A DNA stretch of 64,000 nt, taken from contig CAJTWH010000001.1 of the NCBI GenBank assembly GCA_910579995.1, forward strand, positions 18,884 through 82,883, given 5' to 3'. A model generated the notes under the pieces. The model did not search any database. It saw only the letters and a list, made by a program, of their open reading frames with translations, and was not told where the DNA came from. The DNA comes from an uncultured Muribaculaceae bacterium (GTDB taxonomy: Bacteria > Bacteroidota > Bacteroidia > Bacteroidales > Muribaculaceae). Positions 24,528 to 33,873 of this stretch are shown one piece after another. The position numbers were made by a program, and so were the translations under genes. Each line of letters opens with the position of its first letter. The stretch's first letter is position 1.

Positions 24528-26819
24528 TTATATCCGCAGCTTGAGCGAGGCTGTGAGTGAGCGGGGCAGCATGGGGCCGTAGATGTAGCCGGAGTCGCGC
24601 AAGGGGCCTTGGTCGAAATCATTCTGGTAGGAGTTGAATATATTCATCAGCCCGGCCGAGGCTTCGAGGGTGGCATACTTGAGGATGGGGAAGGTATAGC
24701 TTACCTTGAGGTTGGCGTCGAAGAAGCGCGGTGTGAGCACGGCGCGGTCGATGGGTGTGCCTGAGCCTTCGAGATGTTGCACGAGCATACGGCCGGTGTA
24801 TGTGCCGCTCAAAGAGGCGTTGAGACGCTTGGTGATGTTGCATGCGAGTGTGAGATAGCCATACCAGTCGGGAGTGCGGAAGAGGCGTTTTACGGGCGCC
24901 ACATCGGGATTGTCGCTCCATTGCTCGGGCTTTTTGTAGCGGCTGCGCTGCCAAGTGAGGCCGCCCTGCAGATTCCAGCGGTCGTAGTTGACGCGCAGCT
25001 CGAGGTTGGCGCCGGCCACGCGTGCTCCGTCGCCGTTGTAGCGCTCAAGCACGGTGTTGCCGAGAGCGTCGGGCTCTTCAAGTTCGCGGAGTGCGAAAAC
25101 GTCGGAGATGTCGGTATAGAAACCCTCTACCATAAGGTTGACCTGCACCGGGCCGAAGCGCTGATACATGTCGGCCGAGGCGCTCACGCTGTTGCTGCTC
25201 TCCTGCTTGAGGTCGGGTGCAAGGACGGTGACTACACGTTCGCCGCCGACGATGGCTATGTGGAAGTCTTCATCGTAGGCCTGCGGTGAGCGGAAGCCGG
25301 TAGAGTAGGATACGCGGAAATTGAATTTATCGGATGGGTTGAAGCGCAGGTTGACGCGGGGCGACACTATAGGGTGGCTTATCATAGAGTGTTTGTCAAC
25401 TCGCGCACCTATGAGAAATCCCCAGCGGTCATCGCGCCATTCGTTCTGTGCGTAAGCCGAGTAGATGTGCACCCGCTGGGCGTAGTCGTGGTCGTAGCCA
25501 ACGGTGACATCGTGGAGATAGTTGTAGCTGTATTCTACGCCGCCGATAAACTCTGCCGGCATGAAAATCACGCGCTTGAAAGCCTGAGTCCATTGGGCGC
25601 CGGCGGTGAGGGTGAGGTCGCGGGTGTGGCCGTAGGCGTCAGGATCCATTTCCGAGCCGTAGTAGCTCTTGCGGCGGATGTTCTGCAGGGCGACAAAGGT
25701 GTTGAGATGGCGGTCGTGCTCTTTGTTCCAGAGATCAAAGGAGGCCTCGCCCCCGTTGATGTTGTGGTCTGTCTGCTCGGCCACCATCGCTTCGTGCGGG
25801 GGCAGGTCGAGATTGTCGCCGCCGCGGCGGTATTCTTTGGTTCCGTGCCAGTCGAGGGTGAGGCGGTGCTCATTGTCGGGGCGCAGGGTAGCGCGGGCAC
25901 CGAGGGTTGTGGAGCTCAGGTGGGCGATTTCGGTGAAACCGTCGCTGTCGTGGTCGTAGCCGTCGCGCGAGCGGCTCTGGCCATACACGGTGAGGCCGAG
26001 GTTGGAGTTGCCGCTCACTACCGACGCGTTGAGTGTAGTGTTGTTTTCAAGAGCGCCGCTGATACCGATTGAGGTAAGCGAGTGTGCTGCCTCGGCATAA
26101 TTGGTGGATGGGTCTTTGGTGATGATGTTTATAGTGCCTCCGATTGCCGATGAGCCGAAGAGAGCGGAGCCTCCGCCGCGCATTATCTCTACGCGGTCGA
26201 TCATGTTGGCCGGCAGTTGCTCAAGGCCGTAGACGCCTGCAAGCGCTGAGAACACCGGGCGCGAGTTCATCAATATCTGCGAATAATGGCCGTCGAGGCC
26301 GTTGATACGCACTTGTGTGAAACCGCAGTTCTGACAATCATTCTCTACTCTTACGCCGGGTTGGAAACCAAGGCCGTCGGCGAGCGAGCAGGCGTTGACC
26401 ATATTGAAAAGCTTGTCGGAGACAACGCTTACGAGTACCGGACTGTTGCGGCGCTTGGTCTCGCTTTTCGAGCCGGTGACAACCACTTGGTCAAGCAGGA
26501 AAGCGTCAGGGGCAATCTCAAAATTCACTTCGCTTGTGGCGCCGGCATTGACCGTCACTGTCTTTTTTTCTGATTTATAGCCCGTCATTGAAGCTTCGAT
26601 GGTATATTTGCCCGGCTTGAGGTTTACAAGATGATAATGTCCCGAAGCGTCGGTCATTGTCTTTGTGCCGAGACCTTCTATCGTGATAAGGCAATAAGGC
26701 AGATGTTCGCCGCTTTCTGCCTCGATAACGTGTCCGGCGATATTGGCGTCGCTCACCTGCGACAAGGCGGCAGCCACTGTCGTCATGAGCATGGTGAGTA
26801 AAAATATAAATCTTGTCAT
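24528..26819 (-). CDS. TonB-dependent outer-membrane receptor with carboxypeptidase-regulatory-like N-domain
   Basis: A 763-residue outer-membrane active transporter. The signal peptide is MTRFIFLLTMLMTTVAAALS. Residues about 25-110 form a beta-sandwich domain (GHVIEAESGEHLPYCLITIE), and VVVTGSKSE marks the TonB-box region. The plug contains GVRVENDCQNCGFTQVRING with a Cys-x-x-Cys pair, then RVEIMRGGGSALFGSSAIGG. The rest is a 22-strand barrel ending in LKLRI. There is no SusD partner, so it is not a typical glycan importer; the plug resembles siderophore, heme or cobalamin receptors. The frame is open upstream to 27170, but the signal peptide and the promoter at 26864-26894 place the start at 26819. 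Substrate unknown. Confidence 0.88.
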   Translation of the reverse strand: MTRFIFLLTMLMTTVAAALSQVSDANIAGHVIEAESGEHLPYCLITIEGLGTKTMTDASGHYHLVNLKPGKYTIEASMTGYKSEKKTVTVNAGATSEVNFEIAPDAFLLDQVVVTGSKSETKRRNSPVLVSVVSDKLFNMVNACSLADGLGFQPGVRVENDCQNCGFTQVRINGLDGHYSQILMNSRPVFSALAGVYGLEQLPANMIDRVEIMRGGGSALFGSSAIGGTINIITKDPSTNYAEAAHSLTSIGISGALENNTTLNASVVSGNSNLGLTVYGQSRSRDGYDHDSDGFTEIAHLSSTTLGARATLRPDNEHRLTLDWHGTKEYRRGGDNLDLPPHEAMVAEQTDHNINGGEASFDLWNKEHDRHLNTFVALQNIRRKSYYGSEMDPDAYGHTRDLTLTAGAQWTQAFKRVIFMPAEFIGGVEYSYNYLHDVTVGYDHDYAQRVHIYSAYAQNEWRDDRWGFLIGARVDKHSMISHPIVSPRVNLRFNPSDKFNFRVSYSTGFRSPQAYDEDFHIAIVGGERVVTVLAPDLKQESSNSVSASADMYQRFGPVQVNLMVEGFYTDISDVFALRELEEPDALGNTVLERYNGDGARVAGANLELRVNYDRWNLQGGLTWQRSRYKKPEQWSDNPDVAPVKRLFRTPDWYGYLTLACNITKRLNASLSGTYTGRMLVQHLEGSGTPIDRAVLTPRFFDANLKVSYTFPILKYATLEASAGLMNIFNSYQNDFDQGPLRDSGYIYGPMLPRSLTASLKLRI

Positions 26820-26863
26820 AGCAAAAATGAGAATAATCCGCACACTTGCGGGCAATAAAATTG

Positions 26864-26894
26864 CAAAATTACTAAAAAAGCCCCATACTCCAAA
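26864..26894 (-). promoter_or_regulatory. Promoter of the TonB-dependent receptor
   Basis: On the minus strand: TTTG at 26894-26891, 19 nt, then TAATTTTG at 26871-26864, about 45 nt before the ATG. Confidence 0.65.
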
Positions 26895-26966
26895 ACAGCC
26901 CCCGCTCCCGGCCGCCGTTGCTGAGAAAAGATAATGCCTGCCGGCGAAAAAATATTTGGCTAAAAG

Positions 26967-26998
26967 TTTGGTATTTACGCAGATAATTGCTAACTTTG
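26967..26998 (+). promoter_or_regulatory. Main promoter of the str-S10-spc-alpha cluster
   Basis: TTTG at 26967-26970, exactly 20 nt, then TAACTTTG at 26991-26998. The leader to rpsL is about 148 nt and A-rich near the start codon. I see no clear hairpin in it. Confidence 0.75.
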
Positions 26999-27152
26999 CG
27001 GCGTTGAAAAAAGCGTTTCTACGCCGCCGGATTGCTAATTCTTTGAGAGTTAATGCAATAGGCGGTCTCTGTGAGTATGTGGGCTCGCGCTTTTCAATAG
27101 ACGAAAACGAGAAAACGAACAAAAAGATATCTAATAACACAAACAAACTAAG

Positions 27153-27542
27153 ATGCCAACTATTCAGCAATTAGTACGCAAAGGACGCGTGGCATTGGAG
27201 GATAAGAGCAAGAGCCCCGCTCTTGACAGCTGCCCCCAGCGACGCGGCGTATGTGTGCGTGTTTACACCACCACCCCCAAGAAACCTAACTCGGCAATGC
27301 GTAAAGTAGCGCGTGTCCGTCTCACCAATGGCAAAGAGGTTAACTCTTACATCCCCGGTGAAGGCCACAACCTGCAGGAGCACTCAATCGTACTCGTACG
27401 CGGCGGCCGTGTGAAGGACCTTCCCGGTGTACGCTATCATATCGTACGTGGTACTCTCGATACCGCAGGTGTGAAAGACCGCACTCAGCGTCGTAGCAAA
27501 TACGGTGCCAAGCGTCCCAAGGCCGGTGCTGCCAAGAAGTAA
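27153..27542 (+). CDS. rpsL: 30S ribosomal protein S12
   Basis: A 129-residue decoding-centre protein. Family-diagnostic segments are TTPKKPNSAMRKVARVRL, which includes the lysine region where streptomycin-resistance changes occur, and GRVKDLPGVRYHIVRG with the conserved Asp that is often methylthiolated. It is the first gene of the cluster, reading from the promoter at 26967-26998. A 190-nt gap separates it from rpsG. That gap is A/T-rich at first, with a weak CGAGT/ACTCG hairpin, and holds no gene. Confidence 0.98.
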   Translation: MPTIQQLVRKGRVALEDKSKSPALDSCPQRRGVCVRVYTTTPKKPNSAMRKVARVRLTNGKEVNSYIPGEGHNLQEHSIVLVRGGRVKDLPGVRYHIVRGTLDTAGVKDRTQRRSKYGAKRPKAGAAKK

Positions 27543-27732
27543 TCCGTCGTAAATCAGTCGACGGGTGAAGTAAACTTATAGCACCCGAGTAAACAAAATT
27601 TATTTTAAAACTCGTTTTTGCATTTCTTGCAGCTACCCTTTTGGTTGAGTAAGCCCGGCGTCAGCGGACGCGGCTGAAGAATAACGAAGCAAGCAACCAA
27701 GCAATCAAAAACACCAACACAGACACTCTAAA

Positions 27733-28209
27733 ATGAGAAAGTCAAAACCTAAAAAACGGCTCGTTCTCCCCGATCCCGTTTACGGCGATGTCCGTGTGAC
27801 AAAATTTGTCAACCATCTTATGTATGACGGAAAGAAGAATACCGCATTCGATATCTTCTACACCGCCCTTGAGACTGTGAAGTCTAAACTTCCCAATGAG
27901 GAACTCGAAGCTCTTGAGATCTGGAAAAAAGCTCTCGAAAATGTAACTCCCCAGGTCGAGGTCAAGAGCCGTCGCGTAGGTGGCGCAACATTCCAAGTGC
28001 CTACCGAAATCCGCGCAGACCGCAAAGAGTCGATATCAATGAAAAATCTTATCTCTTACGCCCGTAAACGCGGTGGCAAGACTATGGCCGACAAGCTCGC
28101 AGCCGAAATCGTCGATGCCTTTAACAATCAGGGCGGTGCTTTCAAACGCAAGGAGGATATGCACAAAATGGCCGAGGCTAACCGCGCCTTCGCTCACTTC
28201 CGTTTCTAA
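27733..28209 (+). CDS. rpsG: 30S ribosomal protein S7
   Basis: A 158-residue head protein of the 30S subunit that nucleates assembly of the 3' domain of 16S rRNA. Family segments: KPKKRLVLPDPVYGDVRVTK at the N-terminus (residues 4-23), then VEVKSRRVGGATFQVPTEI, and FAHFRF at the C-terminus. The second gene of the str part, 36 nt before fusA. The preceding 190-nt gap could carry S7-related autoregulation, but I see no strong structure. Confidence 0.98.
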   Translation: MRKSKPKKRLVLPDPVYGDVRVTKFVNHLMYDGKKNTAFDIFYTALETVKSKLPNEELEALEIWKKALENVTPQVEVKSRRVGGATFQVPTEIRADRKESISMKNLISYARKRGGKTMADKLAAEIVDAFNNQGGAFKRKEDMHKMAEANRAFAHFRF

Positions 28210-28245
28210 GCGATTTTCCGTTGAATATATCACTTACTCTGCAAA

Positions 28246-30372
28246 ATGGCTAAATCAGACGAACATCTTAAATATACGCGTAACATCGGCATTATGGCCC
28301 ACATCGATGCCGGTAAAACCACTACTTCCGAGCGTATCCTTTTCTACACCGGCCTGACTCACAAAATCGGTGAGGTACACGATGGCGCCGCTACTATGGA
28401 CTGGATGGAGCAGGAGCAGGAACGCGGTATCACAATTACCTCGGCAGCTACTACCACTTTCTGGAAGTACAACAACGAGAAATATAAAATCAACCTCATC
28501 GACACCCCGGGACACGTCGATTTCACTGTAGAGGTAGAGCGTTCGCTCCGCGTACTCGACGGTGCTGTCGCTACTTTCTGTGCCGTTGGTGGTGTTGAGC
28601 CCCAGTCAGAGACTGTATGGCGTCAGGCTGACAAATACAATGTACCCCGTATCGGCTATGTCAACAAGATGGACCGCTCGGGTGCCAACTTCTTCGAGGT
28701 TGTGCGTCAGCTCAAGGACGTTCTCGGCGCAAATCCCTGCCCCATTCAAATTCCTATCGGTGCAGAGGAGACTTTCAAAGGTGTGGTTGACCTCATCCAA
28801 ATGAAAGCTATCTTCTGGCATGACGAGACTATGGGTGCCGACTACTCAGTAGAGGAAATCCCCGCAGCTCTTCAGGACGAAGCCGAAGAATGGCGCGACA
28901 AAATGCTTGAGAAAATCGCCGAATACGACGATGACCTCATGTCAAAATACTTCGACGATCCTTCTACCATCACCATCGAGGAAATCAAGCGTGCGCTCCG
29001 CAAGGCAACTCTCGCTATGGATCTCGTGCCGATGATGTGCGGTTCGTCGTTCAAGAACAAAGGTGTGCAGTGCCTTCTCGACAATGTGTGCGCATATCTT
29101 CCCAGCCCGCTCGACTCAGGTGCAGTTGAAGGCCGTCTTCCCGACAGCCCCGACGAAATCGTCACCCGCGAGCCCTCAAGCGAAGCTCCCATGTGCGCCC
29201 TCGCGTTCAAGATCGCTACCGACCCCTATGTAGGCCGTCTTACCTTCTTCCGTGTTTATTCAGGCGAAGTTGTTGCCGGTACCTACATCCTCAACTCTCG
29301 TTCGGGCAAGAAAGAGCGTGTGTCGCGTCTTTTCCAAATGCACTCAAACAAACAGAATCCCAAAGACCTTATCGATTGCGGCGATATCGGCGCAGGTGTA
29401 GGTTTCAAGGATATCCGCACCGGTGACACTCTCTGCGACGAGAATGCTCCTATCGTGCTTGAGGCTATGGAATTCCCCGATCCCGTTATCGGTATCGCCG
29501 TTGAGCCCAAGACTCAGAAAGACCTTGACAAACTCGGTGTCGGCCTTCAGAAACTTGCTGAGGAAGACCCCACATTCCGTGTTGAGACAAACGAAGAAAC
29601 CGGCCAGACCGTTATCTCGGGTATGGGCGAGCTTCACCTCGATATCATTATCGACCGTCTCCGCCGCGAATTCAAGGTTGAATGTAACCAAGGCCGTCCG
29701 CAGGTTACCTACAAAGAGGCTATCACCCGTCCGGTTGAGCTCCGCGAGGTATTCAAGAAGCAGACCGGTGGTCGCGGTAAATTCGCCGATATCATCGTAC
29801 GTGTAGAACCCGTAGACGAGGGCTTCGAAGGCAACCTCCAGTTTGTTGACGAGGTCAAGGGTGGTAACATTCCCAAGGAGTTCATCCCCTCGATCCAGAA
29901 GGGCTTCACTACCGCTATGAAGAACGGTGTGCTCGCAGGCTTCCCCGTAGAACACCTCAAGGTTACCGTTATCGACGGTTCGTTCCACCCGGTTGACTCC
30001 GATCAGCTCTCATTCGAGCTCTGCGCCATCCAGGCATTCAAGAAAGCCTGTGAGAAAGCAGGTCCTGTTCTTCTCGAGCCTATCATGAAGATTGAGGTCG
30101 TTACTCCCGAAGAATCTATGGGTGACGTTATCTCCGACCTTAACAAACGCCGTGGCCAGGTAGAAGGCATGGAGACAAGCCGCTCAGGTGCCCGCGTTGT
30201 CAAAGCCAAGGCTCCTCTTGCCGAGATGTTCGGTTATGTGACCGCCCTCCGTACAATCACCTCGGGCCGCGCCACCTCTACCATGACCTTCTCGCACTAC
30301 GCAGAGGTATCTAACTCAATCGCAAAAGACGTACTGACCGAGTGCCAGGGCCGCGTCGATCTTCTCAAATAA
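28246..30372 (+). CDS. fusA: Elongation factor G
   Basis: A 708-residue translational GTPase that drives translocation of tRNA and mRNA on the ribosome. The P-loop AHIDAGKT is at residues 18-25, the switch II motif DTPGHVDF starts at 86, and NKMD is at 140-143. The C-terminal domains IV and V follow, with GMGELHLDI and GRATSTMTFSHYAEV. Full length. The linked tuf gene of the E. coli str operon is absent; the next gene is rpsJ after 17 nt. Bacteroidetes often have more than one EF-G-like protein, and this is the canonical ribosomal-cluster copy. Confidence 0.97.
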   Translation: MAKSDEHLKYTRNIGIMAHIDAGKTTTSERILFYTGLTHKIGEVHDGAATMDWMEQEQERGITITSAATTTFWKYNNEKYKINLIDTPGHVDFTVEVERSLRVLDGAVATFCAVGGVEPQSETVWRQADKYNVPRIGYVNKMDRSGANFFEVVRQLKDVLGANPCPIQIPIGAEETFKGVVDLIQMKAIFWHDETMGADYSVEEIPAALQDEAEEWRDKMLEKIAEYDDDLMSKYFDDPSTITIEEIKRALRKATLAMDLVPMMCGSSFKNKGVQCLLDNVCAYLPSPLDSGAVEGRLPDSPDEIVTREPSSEAPMCALAFKIATDPYVGRLTFFRVYSGEVVAGTYILNSRSGKKERVSRLFQMHSNKQNPKDLIDCGDIGAGVGFKDIRTGDTLCDENAPIVLEAMEFPDPVIGIAVEPKTQKDLDKLGVGLQKLAEEDPTFRVETNEETGQTVISGMGELHLDIIIDRLRREFKVECNQGRPQVTYKEAITRPVELREVFKKQTGGRGKFADIIVRVEPVDEGFEGNLQFVDEVKGGNIPKEFIPSIQKGFTTAMKNGVLAGFPVEHLKVTVIDGSFHPVDSDQLSFELCAIQAFKKACEKAGPVLLEPIMKIEVVTPEESMGDVISDLNKRRGQVEGMETSRSGARVVKAKAPLAEMFGYVTALRTITSGRATSTMTFSHYAEVSNSIAKDVLTECQGRVDLLK

Positions 30373-30389
30373 AAATAACACTACAATAT

Positions 30390-30695
30390 ATGAACCCCGT
30401 AATCCGTATCAAACTCAAATCTTACGACCACAGCCTCGTTGACAAATCGGCTGAGAAAATCGTGAAGACCGTGAAGTCGATCGGCGCGGTGATCAGCGGC
30501 CCCATCCCCCTGCCCACGCACAAACGTATCTTCACCGTCAACCGCTCGACCTTCGTCAACAAGAAGAGCCGCGAGCAGTTCGAGCTCAGCTGCTACAAGC
30601 GTCTTATCGACATCTACAACGCTACTCCCAAGATTGTAGACGCTCTCATGAAGCTTGAGCTTCCCAGCGGTGTCGAAGTTGAAATCAAGTGCTGA
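30390..30695 (+). CDS. rpsJ: 30S ribosomal protein S10
   Basis: A 101-residue protein of the 30S head that in many bacteria also binds NusB in antitermination (NusE). Clear segments: IRIKLKSYDHSLVDKSAEKI, PLPTHKRIFTVNRSTFV and the C-terminal SGVEVEIKC. I start at the ATG at 30390, 17 nt after fusA; the upstream in-frame start at 30342 lies inside fusA. No long S10 leader precedes it, so L4-type leader control as in E. coli is unlikely at this point. Confidence 0.97.
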   Translation: MNPVIRIKLKSYDHSLVDKSAEKIVKTVKSIGAVISGPIPLPTHKRIFTVNRSTFVNKKSREQFELSCYKRLIDIYNATPKIVDALMKLELPSGVEVEIKC

Positions 30696-30740
30696 TATCG
30701 CACCTCACAAAAATAACATAAACATCAAATTAACAGAGAA

Positions 30741-31358
30741 ATGCCAGGATTAATTGGAAAGAAAATCGGAATGACATCCGTTTTCAGTGCCGACGGTCGC
30801 AATGTACCGTGCACTGTTATCGAAGTAGGTCCTTGTGTTGTTACTCAGGTTAAGACTGTAGAGACCGACGGCTACGAGGCTCTCCAGCTTGGTTTCGAAG
30901 ACCAGAAGGAGAAACACCTCACCCAGCCCGAGCTCGGTCACTTCCGTAAAGCCGGTGTAGCACCCAAGCGACACTTGGCCGAGTTCAAAGGATTTGGTAA
31001 CACTTACGCTCTCGGCGACACCATCACCGCCGACCTCTTCACTGAAGCCGACTTCGTAGACGTTGTAGGCACCAGCAAAGGTAAAGGCTATCAGGGCGTA
31101 GTGAAACGTCACGGTTTCGGTGGCGTAGGCCAAAGCACTCACGGCCAGCACAACCGTCTTCGTGCCCCCGGTTCGGTAGGCGCCTGCTCTTACCCTGCAA
31201 AGGTATTCAAAGGCATGCGTATGGCCGGCCAGACAGGTAATGAGCGCGTAACCGTTCAAAACCTCCAAATCATCAAAGTGATCCCCGAGCACAACATCAT
31301 CATGATCAAAGGCTCGATTCCCGGAAGCAAAGGTTCAATCGTCTTAATTGAGAAATAA
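30741..31358 (+). CDS. rplC: 50S ribosomal protein L3
   Basis: A 205-residue early-assembly protein of the 50S subunit whose loop reaches the peptidyl-transferase centre. It starts MPGLIGKKIGMTSVF. The conserved loop GFGGVGQSTHGQHNRLRAPG includes the Gln that is methylated in some bacteria. The C-terminus is KGSIPGSKGSIVLIEK. The spacer to rplD is only 1 nt (L4 starts at 31360). Confidence 0.98.
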   Translation: MPGLIGKKIGMTSVFSADGRNVPCTVIEVGPCVVTQVKTVETDGYEALQLGFEDQKEKHLTQPELGHFRKAGVAPKRHLAEFKGFGNTYALGDTITADLFTEADFVDVVGTSKGKGYQGVVKRHGFGGVGQSTHGQHNRLRAPGSVGACSYPAKVFKGMRMAGQTGNERVTVQNLQIIKVIPEHNIIMIKGSIPGSKGSIVLIEK

Positions 31359-31359
31359 T

Positions 31360-31980
31360 ATGGAACTCGCAGTATACAACCAGCAAGGCCAGGATACAGG
31401 CCGCCGCGTAAACCTCAACGATGAGGTGTTCGCTATCGAGCCCAACGAGCACGCCCTTTATCTCGACGTTAAGCAGTACCTTGCCAACCAGCGCCAGGGC
31501 ACACACAAATCGAAAGAGCGCAGCGAAGTGAGCGGTTCTACCCGCAAACTCCACAAACAGAAAGGTGGCGGCGGCAGCCGTATCGGTGACATCAACTCAC
31601 CCGTTCTCGTTGGTGGTGGCCGCGTGTTCGGTCCCCGTCCCCGTGACTATCGCTTCAAACTCAACCGCAAACTCAAAGACCTCGCGCGTCGCTCGGCTCT
31701 CAGCCTCAAGGCAGCTGCAGGTCAGATCGTAGTGGTTGAAGACGTTAACTTTGAGGCTCCCAAAACTAAAGAATTCATAAATTTTGCTAAAAACCTTAAA
31801 GTTGAAGGCAAAAAAGTGCTCGTAGTTTTGTCAGCTAAAAATAATAACGTATATTTGTCGATGCGAAATGTGCCCGATGCCCGTATCATGACAGCATCGG
31901 ACATCAACGCGTATGCCGTGCTCAACACCGAAACGCTGCTTCTCACCGAGGCCAGCGTTGACGTTATTAACAAACTCTAA
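31360..31980 (+). CDS. rplD: 50S ribosomal protein L4
   Basis: A 206-residue protein lining the exit tunnel with its long loop. The loop shows KLHKQKGGGGSRIGDINSPV, followed by GGGRVFGPRPRDYRFKLN, the tunnel extension where macrolide-resistance changes occur. The ATG at 31360 is preferred over the in-frame TTG at 31348, which overlaps rplC. Its first residues, MELAVYNQQGQDTGRRVNL, match Bacteroidetes L4. rplW follows after 19 nt. Confidence 0.97.
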   Translation: MELAVYNQQGQDTGRRVNLNDEVFAIEPNEHALYLDVKQYLANQRQGTHKSKERSEVSGSTRKLHKQKGGGGSRIGDINSPVLVGGGRVFGPRPRDYRFKLNRKLKDLARRSALSLKAAAGQIVVVEDVNFEAPKTKEFINFAKNLKVEGKKVLVVLSAKNNNVYLSMRNVPDARIMTASDINAYAVLNTETLLLTEASVDVINKL

Positions 31981-31999
31981 CGCTCCACTTCAACAAGAT

Positions 32000-32290
32000 A
32001 TGGATATCTCGATCAAACCAATCATCACCGAAAGGGCAACCAAGCTTTCAGAAAAGCGTAATTGCTATACTTTCCGCGTGTCGCCCGAGGCAAACAAATA
32101 CCAGATCAAATCTCTGGTAGAGCAGCTCTACGGCGTGAAGGTGGAAAGCGTAAACACGGCAATCGTCCGCGGCAAGAACAAATCTCGCTGGACAAAGAGC
32201 GGTCTTCTCCGTGGTAAAACAGCCCGTTGGAAGAAAGCTTACGTCACAGTTGCCGACGGTCAGTCCATCGAATTCTTTAGCAACATCTAA
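32000..32290 (+). CDS. rplW: 50S ribosomal protein L23
   Basis: A 96-residue protein at the tunnel exit where trigger factor and the signal recognition particle dock. It begins MDISIKPIITERATKLSEK, the typical L23 start, and carries YTFRVSPEANKYQIKSLVEQ and VNTAIVRGKNKSRW. The longer open frame from 31913 lies inside rplD and is not used. rplB follows after 5 nt. Confidence 0.97.
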   Translation: MDISIKPIITERATKLSEKRNCYTFRVSPEANKYQIKSLVEQLYGVKVESVNTAIVRGKNKSRWTKSGLLRGKTARWKKAYVTVADGQSIEFFSNI

Positions 32291-32295
32291 CAGCA

Positions 32296-33126
32296 ATGGC
32301 AGTAAGAAAATTCAAGCCCACAACCCCTGGGCAGCGTCACAAGGTTATCGGTGTGTTTAAAGGTGTTATAACTGCCACCACACCGGAAAAATCTCTTACA
32401 GTCGGCAAGCGTGCGACAGGTGGCCGTAACAACGAAGGCCACCTTGCAAACCGCTACATGGGTGGCGGCCACAAGCGCAAATACCGCATTATCGACTTCA
32501 AGAGAAATCGCGACGGTATTCCCGCAGTAGTAAAGAGCATCGAGTACGATCCCAACCGTTCGGCCCGTATCGCACTTCTCTACTACGTGGACGGTTCGAA
32601 AGCCTATATCATCGCCCCCAACGGCCTTGAGGTAGGTGCAACCGTAATGAGCGGCGCTGATGCCGCTCCCGAGGTGGGAAACGCACTTCCCCTCAACAAG
32701 ATACCTGTAGGTACACTCATCCACTGTATCGAACTTCGTCCCGGTCAGGGTGCTTTCATGGCACGTTCGGCCGGCACTTTCGCACAGCTCATATCACGCG
32801 AAGGCACCTACGCCATCATCAAATTGCCCTCAGGCGAAACCCGCAAGGTGCTCGCTACCTGCAAGGCAACTATCGGTGTGGTAGGCAATGCAGAGCACTC
32901 GCTCGAACGTTCAGGCAAAGCCGGCCGTTCACGCTGGCTGGGCAAGCGTCCCCACAACCGTGGTGTGGTTATGAACCCTGTCGATCACCCCATGGGTGGT
33001 GGTGAAGGCCGCGCTTCAGGTGGTCATCCCCGCTCACGCAAGGGTCTCTACAGCAAAGGTCTCAAGACCCGTACGCCCAAGAAGCCCTCGAACAAGTACA
33101 TTATCGAGAGAAGAAAGAAGAAATAA
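32296..33126 (+). CDS. rplB: 50S ribosomal protein L2
   Basis: A 276-residue protein needed for subunit joining and peptidyl-transferase activity. It opens with MAVRKFKPTTPGQRH. The central part has KRNRDGIPAVVKSIEYDPNR. The C-terminal signature GVVMNPVDHPMGGGEGRASG contains the conserved His near the catalytic centre. Full length. rpsS follows after 19 nt. Confidence 0.98.
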   Translation: MAVRKFKPTTPGQRHKVIGVFKGVITATTPEKSLTVGKRATGGRNNEGHLANRYMGGGHKRKYRIIDFKRNRDGIPAVVKSIEYDPNRSARIALLYYVDGSKAYIIAPNGLEVGATVMSGADAAPEVGNALPLNKIPVGTLIHCIELRPGQGAFMARSAGTFAQLISREGTYAIIKLPSGETRKVLATCKATIGVVGNAEHSLERSGKAGRSRWLGKRPHNRGVVMNPVDHPMGGGEGRASGGHPRSRKGLYSKGLKTRTPKKPSNKYIIERRKKK

Positions 33127-33145
33127 TCTTGACAATTAAGCAAAT

Positions 33146-33415
33146 ATGAGCCGTTCATTAAAAAAAGGTCCCTTCATCAGCGTAAAGCTTGAGAAGAAAG
33201 TGGCTGACATGGAAGCTTCCGGCAAAAAGAATGTCATCAAGACATGGAGCCGCGCTTCTATGATCGCCCCCGAATTCGTTGGCCATACATTCGCAGTACA
33301 CAACGGTAACAAATTCATTCCCGTTTATGTAACTGAGAACATGGTAGGTCACAAACTCGGCGAGTTTGCCCCCACCCGCACATTCCGCGGCCACGCAGGC
33401 AACAAGAAAAAATAA
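33146..33415 (+). CDS. rpsS: 30S ribosomal protein S19
   Basis: An 89-residue protein of the 30S head that contacts S13 and the intersubunit bridge. MSRSLKKGPFISVKLEKKV and the signature HNGNKFIPVYVTENMVGHKL are diagnostic, and the tail is TRTFRGHAGNKKK. 45 nt separate it from rplV, which is longer than most spacers here but shows no obvious structure. Confidence 0.97.
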   Translation: MSRSLKKGPFISVKLEKKVADMEASGKKNVIKTWSRASMIAPEFVGHTFAVHNGNKFIPVYVTENMVGHKLGEFAPTRTFRGHAGNKKK

Positions 33416-33460
33416 GGGACTGACACTCAATAATCATCGAAAAAAAGACGAATAAATACA

Positions 33461-33871
33461 ATGGGTGAAAGAAAAAGAATATCAGCCAACCAGCGTAAGG
33501 ACGAGCAGCGCAACATCGCATTCGCAAAGTTGCTCAACATACCCACCTCGCCCCGTAAAATGCGTCTGGTAGCCGACATGGTACGCGGTCAGGAAGTAGG
33601 CCGCGCCCTTGGCATCCTGCACTTCTCCAACAAGGAAGCAGCGCAGCGCCTTGAGAAACTCGTCCGCAGCGCCGTTGCAAACTGGGAACAGAAAAACGAG
33701 CGCAAGGCCGACGCCGGCGAACTTTATATCAGCACTATCTATGTCAATTGCGCTCCCATGCTCAAACGTCTGCGCACCGCTCCTCAGGGCCGCGGCTACC
33801 GTATCCGCAAACGTGCCAACCATGTGACCGTAATTGTCGACACAATCGCTAACAAAAATACCGAGGCATAA
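33461..33871 (+). CDS. rplV: 50S ribosomal protein L22
   Basis: A 136-residue tunnel-wall protein. LNIPTSPRKMRLVADMVRG matches the family N-terminus, and CAPMLKRLRTAPQGRGYRIR is the beta-hairpin reaching the tunnel constriction, with the RKRANHVTVIV end. The first 15 residues (MGERKRISANQRKDE) form a basic extension relative to E. coli L22, as is common in Bacteroidetes. Two bases separate it from rpsC. Confidence 0.97.
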   Translation: MGERKRISANQRKDEQRNIAFAKLLNIPTSPRKMRLVADMVRGQEVGRALGILHFSNKEAAQRLEKLVRSAVANWEQKNERKADAGELYISTIYVNCAPMLKRLRTAPQGRGYRIRKRANHVTVIVDTIANKNTEA

Positions 33872-33873
33872 AA

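Noticed and set aside
26820..27170. Extended N-terminus of the TonB receptor up to 27170
   Set aside because: The extension crosses two promoters, would overlap the rpsL leader, and a proper signal peptide starts at 26819.
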